A stretch of 64,000 nt of DNA from Muribaculaceae bacterium. Lineage in GTDB: Bacteria; Bacteroidota; Bacteroidia; Bacteroidales; Muribaculaceae. Below are positions 8,448 through 17,406 of the stretch, piece by piece. The notes under the pieces were generated by a model. It had not been told where the DNA came from and ran no database searches. It saw nothing but the letters and a program-made list of their open reading frames with translations. The translations under genes and the position numbers were made by a program. The number at the start of each line of letters is the position of its first letter. Within the stretch, counting starts at the first letter, position 1. The stretch is from the NCBI GenBank assembly GCA_910573745.1, contig CAJSYI010000014.1, positions 1 through 64,000 on the forward strand, written 5' to 3'.

Positions 8448-9536
8448 TTATTTTTTGAAAAGTTCAAGCCAAAGGGGCATTATGTTTTCAGGGTAGAAGC
8501 GTACGACTTCGCGTGATGCCGCTTCCCCCATCCGTTTGCGGATCGATTCGTCGAGCATCAGTCTCTCCAAAGCCTTGCGGAATGCATCGATGTCCTTGTC
8601 AGGAACAACGATTCCTGTTTCGGATGTAACAATTTCTCGTGGACCGCATTCGCAGTCCATAGCCACGGTAGGCAGCCCGCACTCCATCGCTTCTGTTATC
8701 ACAAGGCCGAAACCGTCGCTTCTTGAAGGAAAGGCATATATGGAGCTGTCCACGAGTTCCTTTCCTATCTCCGGTGTCGGCTGGTTGAGCGAAACCTGCG
8801 AAGACATGCCGTATTTCTCAATTATCGACAAAAGCAGATTCTTGTCTTGACCGCTTCCGTACAAATCCACTTTCCAGTCCGGATAGCGATGGGACAATGG
8901 CCCGAAAGCCTCGAGAAGTTGGTCCATGCCCTTTGCCGGAGTCCAGCTTCCTACGGCTATTATGCGTTTTGCGGTGCAGTCGGATTTCTTGTCGCTTCGG
9001 AAAGATAGAGGATTGTAGACGAAGGTCATGTTTTCCGGATTTCCCCACAAGCCGACATCTCGTTTTGTCAATCCGACGAAAATGTCGAATTTTCTTGCAT
9101 TCCGAGCCAACTTCCATTGCAGCCATCGCATTTTAAGCAGATGCAGCTGCCTGAAACGTATGTGATGCATACCGTTGACGAAATTGACAAGGAAATTCTT
9201 GGTGTAATGGAATTCCAAGATTTTCTTACTGCCGTAGTTGAGACGAGGCAGTGTTTCTGTTGACATTCCTGCTACGGAAACCGCCACATCCGGACGTATG
9301 CGGTTGAAAAGACTTTCCAATTCAGTCTTATACGCCTTTTTGTTGCCAGGTGTGGCTGTAAGCATTATGCGTTCCACTTTCTTGTCAAGAGTGAAGAATG
9401 GCTTATCCGCCTCTGCAAGGGTTACGACCCATGTCTTTACGTCAGGCTGCGAAGCCAACCAGTTCAGTTTCGTGGTTGCTACCCTTTCCGTGCCTCCGGA
9501 AGACACAAGACTGTCAATGCAATAAACGATTTTCAT
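8448..9536 (-). CDS. family 4 glycosyltransferase
   Basis: The 362-residue GT-B protein begins MKIVYCIDSLVSSGGTERV, the usual start of GT4 enzymes. Later it has IIAVGSWTPAKGMDQLLEA near residue 200 and the donor-binding glutamate motif FPSRSDGFGLVITEAMECG near residue 265. A longer frame from 9560 would overlap the preceding acyltransferase gene, and the start at 9536 fits the family better. A decayed copy of its first ~25 codons lies at 10746-10862, indicating past duplication. It probably adds a sugar to the capsule repeat unit. Confidence 0.84.
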   Translation of the reverse strand: MKIVYCIDSLVSSGGTERVATTKLNWLASQPDVKTWVVTLAEADKPFFTLDKKVERIMLTATPGNKKAYKTELESLFNRIRPDVAVSVAGMSTETLPRLNYGSKKILEFHYTKNFLVNFVNGMHHIRFRQLHLLKMRWLQWKLARNARKFDIFVGLTKRDVGLWGNPENMTFVYNPLSFRSDKKSDCTAKRIIAVGSWTPAKGMDQLLEAFGPLSHRYPDWKVDLYGSGQDKNLLLSIIEKYGMSSQVSLNQPTPEIGKELVDSSIYAFPSRSDGFGLVITEAMECGLPTVAMDCECGPREIVTSETGIVVPDKDIDAFRKALERLMLDESIRKRMGEAASREVVRFYPENIMPLWLELFKK

Positions 9537-9543
9537 GGAATGA

Positions 9544-10626
9544 TTATTGGCGATGTGCATTATGCTGTTTTGCCGCTACCTTCAATATTGTCCACAGATG
9601 ATGTTGAACATTGCTGCATAGTATAGCGGCAGGCAGTAGAAACATAAGTCCCCAGGCCAATATCGCAACAGACAGTTGAGGCCAGTAGAGAATGCTTTGT
9701 AGAGGTCGGCTTCCGGTGAAGAATATGCTGTGAAGAAACCAAAGGTTCATGCTGTAGGATCCTAAAAATACAAGAAACTTTTTTATCCAAGAAACTTTTT
9801 GTCTTGAGGTTAGCCCTGCAAGTAAAAGTATTGTGAGCAAGGCAAAGACGGCGTCGTTTCCCCCCCATGTTAAATTGAATAAAATAAGGGTTTGTCTTGT
9901 TATTGCAACTATGGCTAAGGAAATGCAGAGAAGTAATGAATGGCAATTCCTTAGAATGTTTCCCGCCAAGCTGAAGAGATTCCATTTGGCGGTCAGGATT
10001 CCGGCTATTGCTGCCGGCAGTGTACTTGCGATGGTATTCCATAACGGATTGCTTATCAATTCCGGTATGAATGAGAATGCCATAAACATCAATATGTCAA
10101 CTTTCCTGTTGGTTTGATTGAATATTGTGATAAGCAGTGGTGAAATGGCCAACAGGACAATGTAAAAAAACACGTACCAAGCGAAAGCCACATTCACGTA
10201 TTCGTATTCAGGTCCGGTATTCAGGCCAAGCAGGTTGCAGTATAAAGATCTCATGTCCGGTGCGGGTTCTTTGGCTATGATTGCGTATGCCATGAACAGA
10301 AACATGACAATCCAATAATTCAGCAGGAACTTTGATGCCCGGACTAACAGTGCTTTGGGTGAGATGTAGTTGTTGCGTTTCTTCCAAATGGCGACCCCAC
10401 TGTTGAAAGCGAATATGGCAACGCATAGTTTCCCGAACGCCGCTAACATGCGTTCGATGCTGATTCCTCCTATTTTTACAGGTTCATAGAATCCGTTTCC
10501 GTAAAACCGATATTCTTCAAATCCGAAGAAATGATGGATAAACATCAGTATGATTGCGATTCCTGCAATCATGGTCGCTTCCTGCTTCCCGTAAGAGTCC
10601 GTTCTTGCCTCTTTTCTCGAGTTCAT
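9544..10626 (-). CDS. membrane acyltransferase (acyltransferase-3 family), probable capsule O-acetyltransferase
   Basis: The 360-residue protein has about ten hydrophobic segments. The N terminus carries TMIAGIAIILMFIHHFFGF, with the histidine pair typical of membrane O-acyltransferases. The likely substrate is a sugar hydroxyl of the capsule repeat unit. A seven-G tract (C at 9860-9866 on the + strand) encodes a Trp-Gly-Gly in NLTWGGNDAVFA and is in frame here. All three acyltransferase genes of this operon carry such a tract. The acyl group and target sugar are not readable. Confidence 0.75.
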   Translation of the reverse strand: MNSRKEARTDSYGKQEATMIAGIAIILMFIHHFFGFEEYRFYGNGFYEPVKIGGISIERMLAAFGKLCVAIFAFNSGVAIWKKRNNYISPKALLVRASKFLLNYWIVMFLFMAYAIIAKEPAPDMRSLYCNLLGLNTGPEYEYVNVAFAWYVFFYIVLLAISPLLITIFNQTNRKVDILMFMAFSFIPELISNPLWNTIASTLPAAIAGILTAKWNLFSLAGNILRNCHSLLLCISLAIVAITRQTLILFNLTWGGNDAVFALLTILLLAGLTSRQKVSWIKKFLVFLGSYSMNLWFLHSIFFTGSRPLQSILYWPQLSVAILAWGLMFLLPAAILCSNVQHHLWTILKVAAKQHNAHRQ

Positions 10627-10745
10627 ATTAGATTAATGAGTATCGCCCGTTATCAGGAGAATCGATGTGCCGCGTCGGAGAGTTTGCACTTCAGTATTGA
10701 GAGCGGTCGGCACGAGGTGCGCGTGAAATGGTGTACGAATCGGTC

Positions 10746-10862
10746 TGGTTTACCTTTTCCGAGCCTCCAGAAGACACGAGACTGTCAATGCAATAAACGT
10801 TTATGGAATGTCTATTGGTGAAATCGTATGATGTAGTTGTTGTCAATATTGTACACCGACGG
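10746..10862 (-). pseudogene. decayed copy of the acyltransferase 3' end plus the GT4 5' end
   Basis: The 260-bp space between the acyltransferase and the next GT2 gene contains a degraded copy of the 9475-9600 junction. The blocks GCCTCC-GAAGACAC, GACTGTCAATGCAATAAACG and CAATATTGT occur in the same order. Read leftward it would still encode VYCIDSLVSSGGSEKV, but the start codon is lost and the frame soon fails. It is a recombination scar, not a gene. The rest of this gap (10627-10745, 10863-10886) shows nothing else. Confidence 0.7.
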
Positions 10863-10886
10863 ATACATCGGCTATTTCCCCGCCGT

Positions 10887-11909
10887 TCATCGTTTGTTTT
10901 TAAAAGAAAACACTCTTTCGAGAGTATCTATGTTTGTAGAGATATGTTTGAACACAGATATTATATTTTTATAGCCAATCAATTCATAAATGATTATTTT
11001 CATCCGGTTCTTAAAGGATATATTACGTATGCCTGTATGCTCCCTTATCTTAAGGAAACACTCTTTTGAATCTTTTATTCTTTTTGCATATTGGAGCCTG
11101 TAAAAGAAATATATGGAATCATAAGTTTCAAATAAATCAGGAATATTTGAGGGAAAGAAGTTGTTTATGGTTTCTATGAGCTTTATGTTGTATGTTGCTT
11201 TTGATTTTAAGCGTTCTCCTTCTACAATTTTGTGCTGGGAGGAACTTGATCGATTCAAATAGTAATAGCTTCCTGAATTTGATACAATTCCTATATTGGT
11301 CGTTGCTAAGACATCTAAAAAATAGAAACTGTCCTCGTAATATGTGCCATAAGGGAAATGTATATTTGCAACACTTTCAGTTTTGTATATGGCTCCGCAT
11401 ACAAGTCCTGAAAGAGTTTTGTTGAAAAAAAGTTTTATAAATGAGTCCCGTTCAATAACCGTTGTTTTTTCCGGGATGAAATGTTGGCCTATTTCCTTAT
11501 TCTCAATTAATATTCCGGCATCATTGACCCGTTTAATGGGAAATTCAACCCAATCTGCATTTTTTTCTTTTAATAGACTTAAATTCAATTCGATGGTGGA
11601 GTCTTCCAACCAATCGTCCCCATCTACGAACATCAGATAATTGCCATGGCAATTTCGTATGCCGTTGTTTCTTGCTGAAGCCGCGCCTTGATTAGACTGT
11701 TTGATGATTCGTATTCTGTCATCTTTTGAAGAAAACTCTGATGCTTCCTCAAAAGTGCCGTCAGTGCTGCCATCATCGATTACTAATATTTCGAGATGGC
11801 GGTATGTTTGACAAGACAAAGACCTGAGGCATTTTGAAATGTAGCCTTGTAGATTATAAGCAGGAATTATTATTGAGACTAAGTCGTTATTGCTTTGATA
11901 ATGCGCCAT
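10887..11909 (-). CDS. family 2 glycosyltransferase
   Basis: The 340-residue product (from MAHYQSNNDL) shows LVSIIIPAYNLQGYI, VIDDGSTDGTFE near residue 45, GAASARNNGIRN and the metal site FVDGDDWLED near residue 100, all hallmarks of GT2. A start at 11942 is also open, but it would extend further into the upstream gene; the 11909 start leaves a 23-bp overlap. The AT-rich codon use matches the neighbouring glycosyltransferases. It likely adds one sugar of the repeat unit; specificity is unknown. Confidence 0.82.
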   Translation of the reverse strand: MAHYQSNNDLVSIIIPAYNLQGYISKCLRSLSCQTYRHLEILVIDDGSTDGTFEEASEFSSKDDRIRIIKQSNQGAASARNNGIRNCHGNYLMFVDGDDWLEDSTIELNLSLLKEKNADWVEFPIKRVNDAGILIENKEIGQHFIPEKTTVIERDSFIKLFFNKTLSGLVCGAIYKTESVANIHFPYGTYYEDSFYFLDVLATTNIGIVSNSGSYYYLNRSSSSQHKIVEGERLKSKATYNIKLIETINNFFPSNIPDLFETYDSIYFFYRLQYAKRIKDSKECFLKIREHTGIRNISFKNRMKIIIYELIGYKNIISVFKHISTNIDTLERVFSFKNKR

Positions 11910-13191
11910 ATAAATAAGATAACTTGTCTGTGTATGAATCAATTGGCATAGGAATTGAAGCGTTGTCTGAAAACGTTTTAATTAGTTCTTTGTTATTCAG
12001 TATTTTTATGATTGTCTTGCGTATGGCTTCTATGGAATGAGGCTCGAATAACAGGCCGTTGAAGCCGTCCTTAATCTGCATTTCAGGACCGCCGCATTTA
12101 GAGGCAAGCACGCCACGGCCGATGCTAAGACTTTCAGAAATGTTTATTCCGTATATTTCAAGGCAAATTGTAGGATGAATCATTATATGGCATTGGCCTA
12201 TTATTTGGTCTATTTCTTGATTTGGCAATCTGCCATGGAATATTATGTTTTTTCCCTTGGAAGCATTGACGGTTTTCTTGAAATAAGCTTTGCTCGTTCG
12301 CAATGTCTCTGCATCTCCGATTATGTGCAATTCATATTTGCCGGGGTCGATACCATTGAATGCTTCTATTGCATCTACGATGCCTTTGCTGTATTGTATT
12401 CTTGATAGAATGAAGAATTTTATTGGACCGTCTAACGGTGGGAGTGGCAGTCTGGCTCGCTCTTTGACCCCATGGGGAATCAGATGGATGTTGTTTTCGG
12501 GAACGTAATTGATGAGTATGTCTTTTAGTTTTTTATTGGCTGCTATTATGTGTGCATATTTGAACTCATCAAGTATTCGCTTTCTGTTTGATATGATTCT
12601 TTCAGAACGGAATAAAGGTGTAAGATACCAGATTGGAGGTTTCTTGTTGGAAAAATACTGTGATATTATTGTTTTATTAAATAATCTTAATAATGAATTC
12701 CCGACTTTTGGAAATGGCAGGTCTTTGGTAATGCATTTTTTACAGTGGCTTCCTATATTGCCGTCACAAATAGTGTCGTTGTGTCTAAGAAGCCCGTTTC
12801 CTCCTCCTCGTGGACATATTGCGCCTCCTATGTGTATAGTCAATATGATTGGGATGCCTGCGGATTTTGCCGCTTCCACGTCCCATCCTTCTATCATATT
12901 AGAGTGTATTATGGATGGGTTTTTTGATTTTAAGAAACCGGAAATTGTTTTTATTATGTTTGGGTGTGTTTTATCGGGATTTATATATAACTTGCTATAA
13001 GTAGTCCCGTATATGGACTCTGTTGTTGTACGGCTGGATTGCAGCGATCTGTCATAAAGAATTGTTGCAAATTCTATTGAATTTTTTGGGTCATTGTTGT
13101 ACCTTTTTGCTAAATTAAGCATAACATTCTTTGTGAAATAATGTTCATGCTCTATAGTCACTGTCAAAGTTGTCAGAAACAATATTTTCAT
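11887..13191 (-). CDS. family 4 glycosyltransferase
   Basis: The 434-residue GT-B protein begins MKILFLTTLTVTIEHEHYF. The C-terminal Rossmann domain includes IKFFILSRIQYSKGIVDAI near residue 255 and the GT4 donor-binding region (HIMIHPTICLEIYGINISES, near residue 340). The segment GGAICPRGGGNG and the cysteine-containing HCKKCITKD are unusual and may mark a structural metal site. It sits between a GT-like gene and a GT2 gene in the capsule operon. Sugar specificity is not readable. Confidence 0.8.
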   Translation of the reverse strand: MKILFLTTLTVTIEHEHYFTKNVMLNLAKRYNNDPKNSIEFATILYDRSLQSSRTTTESIYGTTYSKLYINPDKTHPNIIKTISGFLKSKNPSIIHSNMIEGWDVEAAKSAGIPIILTIHIGGAICPRGGGNGLLRHNDTICDGNIGSHCKKCITKDLPFPKVGNSLLRLFNKTIISQYFSNKKPPIWYLTPLFRSERIISNRKRILDEFKYAHIIAANKKLKDILINYVPENNIHLIPHGVKERARLPLPPLDGPIKFFILSRIQYSKGIVDAIEAFNGIDPGKYELHIIGDAETLRTSKAYFKKTVNASKGKNIIFHGRLPNQEIDQIIGQCHIMIHPTICLEIYGINISESLSIGRGVLASKCGGPEMQIKDGFNGLLFEPHSIEAIRKTIIKILNNKELIKTFSDNASIPMPIDSYTDKLSYLYGALSKQ

Positions 13192-13201
13192 AATAACGTA
13201 C

Positions 13202-14080
13202 TTATTTAATACGAGAGGACACTTTCTTTAATGAGAAACGCATATGTCTGAGCCAAAGTTTTAACGTTCCAATTGATTTGATTATTCCGGTAGAAGTGTA
13301 AACTTCAGGAACCATTTTGACGGCACCTAGGTCTATATTCATACGGAATGCGTCATAAAAGCCCGTGTGCACATCTTTTAGCAGCCATGTTTCAGCATTA
13401 AATCTCCATTTCTTGTCATCAGACGAAAAAACAGGTCTGGTTCTTATGTGTTCTGATGAACTCCACCAAAAGTTGCCCGCGTAATAGTGTTGTTTGCTGG
13501 GATGGGTTTGGTAATCTGCTCCATATGAAATGTATTTGTTTTCTAATGCCGCGATGGCTAATTTGTATTTTGTGAAATTATGATAATTCATGAATTTTCG
13601 CCATTCAGAACTGATGGCAATCAATTGTTCAAGTGTTTTAATCCTATCTTTATACCAGTCAAATGTTTTTGCTGAATTGCTGCTCCCTTTTGTATGGAAG
13701 TAGAAACAATAGAAATCATCGTGTGCTGATTTCGTGTACAGATGTTCTAATGCAGGGAATTCATAAGCGGTAGGTTCGTTTCCAGTATAAATGACATCTA
13801 AATTACCCCCCCATTTTGTTTTAATGTATTCAATGTCAGGCTCTATGCTTTTACTGATTAATGAAATGTAAAGCGTGTCAACGAGATCGTATAAACCAGA
13901 TTGCTTTATACAGCTGAATTGTTCGTCCACAATTTCTTTCCAGTTGTTGAAAGCGAATATATGGTAAAAACCGTATACTGGCCTATCAGGCATTGTAAAC
14001 GATTCCTCGAGTTTTGAGTTGTTGCTGTTTCTTGAGAAAGGATAGAATATATTGTATATTGTGCGTTTGATGTTGCTCAT
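13202..14080 (-). CDS. uncharacterised capsule-cluster protein, glycosyltransferase-like
   Basis: The 292-residue protein is soluble. It contains YCFYFHTKGSSN near residue 125 and YYAGNFWWSSSEHI near residue 205. The FHTKG and AGNFWW pattern is found in a group of bacterial proteins encoded inside polysaccharide clusters and is reminiscent of RgpF-type proteins; function is unproven. A seven-G tract (C at 13806-13812 on the + strand) encodes KWGGNL. It overlaps the start of the next gene upstream by 4 bp (ATGA). A role in transferring a sugar is inferred from context only. Confidence 0.55.
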   Translation of the reverse strand: MSNIKRTIYNIFYPFSRNSNNSKLEESFTMPDRPVYGFYHIFAFNNWKEIVDEQFSCIKQSGLYDLVDTLYISLISKSIEPDIEYIKTKWGGNLDVIYTGNEPTAYEFPALEHLYTKSAHDDFYCFYFHTKGSSNSAKTFDWYKDRIKTLEQLIAISSEWRKFMNYHNFTKYKLAIAALENKYISYGADYQTHPSKQHYYAGNFWWSSSEHIRTRPVFSSDDKKWRFNAETWLLKDVHTGFYDAFRMNIDLGAVKMVPEVYTSTGIIKSIGTLKLWLRHMRFSLKKVSSRIK

Positions 14081-15243
14081 ACTGTTATTTTATTGATTAA
14101 TGCCTCCCAATAGTCTACAATGGTCTCAATGGTGAAATTGTAAGAAGATTTGTAGCCGTCATCTTGCAATTTCTGAAATAATTCGTTGGAATCAATAATA
14201 CAGGAGAGTTTGCTTATGTATTCAGAAATGGAGAACGGAGTTACCAGCTGGCTTTCGTTTTTTATTATGTCAGATATTGAACTAAAGCTATTGAATGCAA
14301 TTGGGACGCAGCCTTTGGACATTGCTTCTGTCAATACAATTCCGAATCCTTCGAAATTGCTTGTCATGCATAGTAAAGACGCTCTTCTATAATATGGTTC
14401 CGGATTCTGAAAGCCTAAAAACTCAATGTTGCTGATATTTCTTGATTTATGTTCAAGTGCATTCCTTTGTGGCCCGTCTCCAATCATAATCAGCTTCCAG
14501 TCTGGATATTTCTTCGACAGAGTTTTCCATATTCTTATCATTCTGTCGGGTCTTTTTTGTCCTTTGTCGAATCGGCCTACGAATAGGATTACTTTCTCTT
14601 TCTTTAAGTCTTGTTCTATCTTGTAGCTGTTGGGGTTTCCGATTGCTTCTAAAATACTTTGTGAAATGGGGGGGTAGATGAACTTTATTTCGTCATAGAA
14701 TGACTTGGAGAGCAGTACTATTTTGTCAGTGTGATTATTGTTTGACAACCATTCATAATGGGATTTTAATCGGGTTAGGTAATCTTTTTTAATTTTTGCG
14801 TATATCAGAATCCGGGCCGCGCGTTTGAAATGTTCCTTTATGCTGATGTTTTTTAATGAAGCAATTTCGGGAAATAGATTATTGTAGTTAAGCAAGGGAT
14901 TTGTATGAACTACAGATAGGACTTTGGCCTTGGTCCCTTTCCGATGGCAATATAATGAAGAATCATTGAAAGCACCGCATTGATTGATTATTATGTTTAT
15001 GTTTCTATGTTTAAGATATTCAATATAAAAATCTCTGTTGTCTTTGTTTTTGTAATCTTTATGTGGGAAAAACTCGGGCATTGTAGGATAATCAAAATCC
15101 ATCAGGCATTCATCAGGCTTGTTGTGGAGATAAAATATATTGTGCCCCCTGGCCTTCATTTCTCGCGCCAGAGAGTCTGTAACCCGTTCAATTCCGCCAC
15201 GCTGAGGATGGAATAATGTCGGATATACAAAGAGAATGTTCAT
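14077..15243 (-). CDS. family 4 glycosyltransferase
   Basis: The 388-residue protein begins MNILFVYPTLFHPQRGGIERV, a classic GT4 start with the GG(I/T)ER loop. The C-terminal half has VILFVGRFDKGQKRPDRMI near residue 220 and the donor-site NFEGFGIVLTEAMSKG near residue 300. A seven-base tract (G at 14668-14674 on the + strand) encodes YPPIS. Its ATG overlaps by one base with a TAA ending a decayed upstream frame (TAATG), a sign that a gene once preceded it. Probable repeat-unit sugar transferase. Confidence 0.84.
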   Translation of the reverse strand: MNILFVYPTLFHPQRGGIERVTDSLAREMKARGHNIFYLHNKPDECLMDFDYPTMPEFFPHKDYKNKDNRDFYIEYLKHRNINIIINQCGAFNDSSLYCHRKGTKAKVLSVVHTNPLLNYNNLFPEIASLKNISIKEHFKRAARILIYAKIKKDYLTRLKSHYEWLSNNNHTDKIVLLSKSFYDEIKFIYPPISQSILEAIGNPNSYKIEQDLKKEKVILFVGRFDKGQKRPDRMIRIWKTLSKKYPDWKLIMIGDGPQRNALEHKSRNISNIEFLGFQNPEPYYRRASLLCMTSNFEGFGIVLTEAMSKGCVPIAFNSFSSISDIIKNESQLVTPFSISEYISKLSCIIDSNELFQKLQDDGYKSSYNFTIETIVDYWEALINKITV

Positions 15244-15474
15244 TATGACTTTATAAAATGCGTTTTGTTTGATGTGTACAATAGAAGGTGAAACGACTTT
15301 AACAAGTTGTTTGATCTTGTATTGTAATCATATTTATCGATTAAATATTGTTTAAAATGACAAATTAACTTTAATGTTTGTTTATAGCTACAGAAATATG
15401 CGTATGGATTGCTTTAGAGATGCAGATGGCCAATAAGCTGGATGGAATTGCTAAGTAAAAAATCCCCGTAGTCG
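15243..15474 (-). pseudogene. decayed remnant of a gene, possibly a flippase
   Basis: This gap has no intact gene. One frame just after the GT2 stop reads TTGIFYLAIPSSLLAICISK, which looks like membrane helices of an oligosaccharide flippase. A second frame gives about 56 codons with AT-rich, coding-like composition (starting SNPYAYFCSYKQ) and ends in a TAA that overlaps the next start codon as TAATG. The two frames may be one frameshifted 3' gene end. The flippase assignment is weak. Confidence 0.4.
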
Positions 15475-15477
15475 TGT

Positions 15478-16443
15478 CTAACTATTCTTTTTTGTCAGGA
15501 AATGTATGGTTGACATTCCAAGGTATGAGACCGGAAAGCAATAATGGCTAAGATTTATGAGGCTAGCGACAATGTTGTCTTTAAACGATGTTAATTGGTT
15601 GCTGTTATTCTTGAAAAGGTTGTATATTTTAATCTCACGTTTAGTCAATGGTTTTTTGTTTAGGATTTTGTCAATACTATAGCCTTTTATGCTCCATAAT
15701 TGCATTTCACAGATTTTTTGAGACGGATGGCCATTGCAAATAGTGATAATGGATTCGCATAGTTTTGCTGAACATTCAGTCGCGGAAGTGCCATAGTCTT
15801 TGTTTTTCGAAGGTATGAAGTAGATATAGTTTGCTTTAGGGATAGAAACCCAACTTTTTGTATATTCTAGATACTTTAATACAAATAAATCGTCTTCGCG
15901 AAACTTTATTTCGTGGTCAAATCGTATGTTATGCTTTTGAATTGTTGAGTTCTTGAAGAGTTTAATAAAACAATAGCCTAATATATTCTTGGTCATAAGC
16001 TCTTCCAATAAAAGTGTTATGTCATTGCTGTTATTTGATTCCGTGATTCTAATATGTCCGTTAGGATTTTCGTTATGTTCGATTAATCCTTGAATACAAA
16101 TGTCGGTATCCCCGATGTTTTTAATGAAATCAAATAGCCACTCAGAAGATACATAATCGTCGGAATCTGCGAACGCGATATATTCGCCTATGGCAATGTC
16201 CAATCCGGCATTGCGAGCCGATGAGACTCCTCCGTTAGGCTTGTGGATGGCTTTTACGCGAAAGTCTTTGGCAGCGTATTCATCGCAGATGTCTCCGGAC
16301 TGGTCTTTTGAGCCGTCGTTGATAAGGATAAGCTCAAAATCTTCGAATGTCTGCCTGAGGATTGAGTCAATACAGCGTCTCAGCGTCTTCTCGGCGTTGT
16401 AAACGGGTGCTATGACTGATATTTTTGGAGGATGAGGTCTCAT
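15478..16443 (-). CDS. family 2 glycosyltransferase (tandem paralogue 2)
   Basis: The 321-residue protein shows ISVIAPVYNAEKTLRRC, LINDGSKDQSGD near residue 40, GGVSSARNAGLD and the metal site FADSDDYVSS near residue 92. The first ~95 residues are nearly identical to those of the next gene upstream (GT2 at 16445-17395), while the C-terminal parts differ completely. The conserved part is GC-richer than the rest. This mosaic indicates duplication or recombination that swapped acceptor-binding halves. It lies 1 bp after its paralogue. Confidence 0.84.
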   Translation of the reverse strand: MRPHPPKISVIAPVYNAEKTLRRCIDSILRQTFEDFELILINDGSKDQSGDICDEYAAKDFRVKAIHKPNGGVSSARNAGLDIAIGEYIAFADSDDYVSSEWLFDFIKNIGDTDICIQGLIEHNENPNGHIRITESNNSNDITLLLEELMTKNILGYCFIKLFKNSTIQKHNIRFDHEIKFREDDLFVLKYLEYTKSWVSIPKANYIYFIPSKNKDYGTSATECSAKLCESIITICNGHPSQKICEMQLWSIKGYSIDKILNKKPLTKREIKIYNLFKNNSNQLTSFKDNIVASLINLSHYCFPVSYLGMSTIHFLTKKNS

Positions 16444-16444
16444 G

Positions 16445-17395
16445 TTACATTTGTGGTTTTGGCATAAAAAGCAATTTGATTACTTCTATAGTTCTTTTTG
16501 CTTCTTCCTTTTTATTTTTTGCGGGAGAAAGAAGCCATAGGCGTTTGGTGATAAAAAAGAAAATGTTTTTTGTTTTCAAGAAAAAACCGCTTGATTTCAG
16601 GAAGTTGTAGAAGGCTATGTAATATACTGTTTTAAGTAATTCTTCCAATCTGTCGGTGTCCTGTGCATTTGATGATAATTTGTGAAGTGCTTCAAGTATG
16701 TTGTTTGTGCAATATTTGAATTTTGAGGAATCCAGTATATGCTTTCCGAGACTTGCTGGAACAGTGTAATTGTAACCTTGACCTTTGAAGAAATACACAT
16801 TATGTGCGAGTGAAAGAAAATTAAGGGTAAACAATGTGTCTTCTCCTAATGTGGCTTTTTCGTCAAAATATAGGCTGTGTTGTCTGATTATGGCATTTCT
16901 GTAGGTTTTGCTCCAAGGAGTCCGAAAATACATATTATGGCCGTGTCTGGATATCAGTTCGCCAAAGCTATCGGAATGATATTCCTCGTATTCTTGTGGA
17001 GTTTGAATCTCTGTACCCCCCCAATTATTGTTAATGGATATTAATTTTGCCCCTGAGATTATCAGGTCTGCATCGTAATGCTTGAATCCTAATAGATAAT
17101 CGTTATCTATGTAGTCGTCGGAATCGATAAATGCGATGTATTCGCCTTGAGCTATGCGGAGGCCGGCATTGCGGGCTGAGGAGACTCCTCCGTTTGTCTT
17201 ATGTATGGTTTTTACTCGGGAATCTTTGGCGGCGTATTCATCGCAGATATCGCCGGACTGATCCTTTGAGCCGTCGTTGATAAGGATAAGCTCAAAATCC
17301 TCGAATGTCTGCGCGAGAATTGAGTCAACGCAACGTCGCAGCGTCTTCTCGGCGTTGTATACAGGTACGATTACAGATATTGTAGGCGATTTCAT
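16445..17395 (-). CDS. family 2 glycosyltransferase (tandem paralogue 1)
   Basis: From MKSPTISVIVPVYN the product is 316 residues, with LINDGSKDQSGD, GGVSSARNAGLR and the metal site FIDSDDYIDN. A start at 17422 is open but would overlap the preceding gene by 16 bp. A seven-G tract (C at 17016-17022 on the + strand) encodes NNWGGTEIQ. The N-terminal catalytic half is shared with the downstream paralogue and the C-terminal half is unique. Likely repeat-unit sugar transferase. Confidence 0.83.
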   Translation of the reverse strand: MKSPTISVIVPVYNAEKTLRRCVDSILAQTFEDFELILINDGSKDQSGDICDEYAAKDSRVKTIHKTNGGVSSARNAGLRIAQGEYIAFIDSDDYIDNDYLLGFKHYDADLIISGAKLISINNNWGGTEIQTPQEYEEYHSDSFGELISRHGHNMYFRTPWSKTYRNAIIRQHSLYFDEKATLGEDTLFTLNFLSLAHNVYFFKGQGYNYTVPASLGKHILDSSKFKYCTNNILEALHKLSSNAQDTDRLEELLKTVYYIAFYNFLKSSGFFLKTKNIFFFITKRLWLLSPAKNKKEEAKRTIEVIKLLFMPKPQM

Positions 17396-17406
17396 ATGTG
17401 TAAGGA

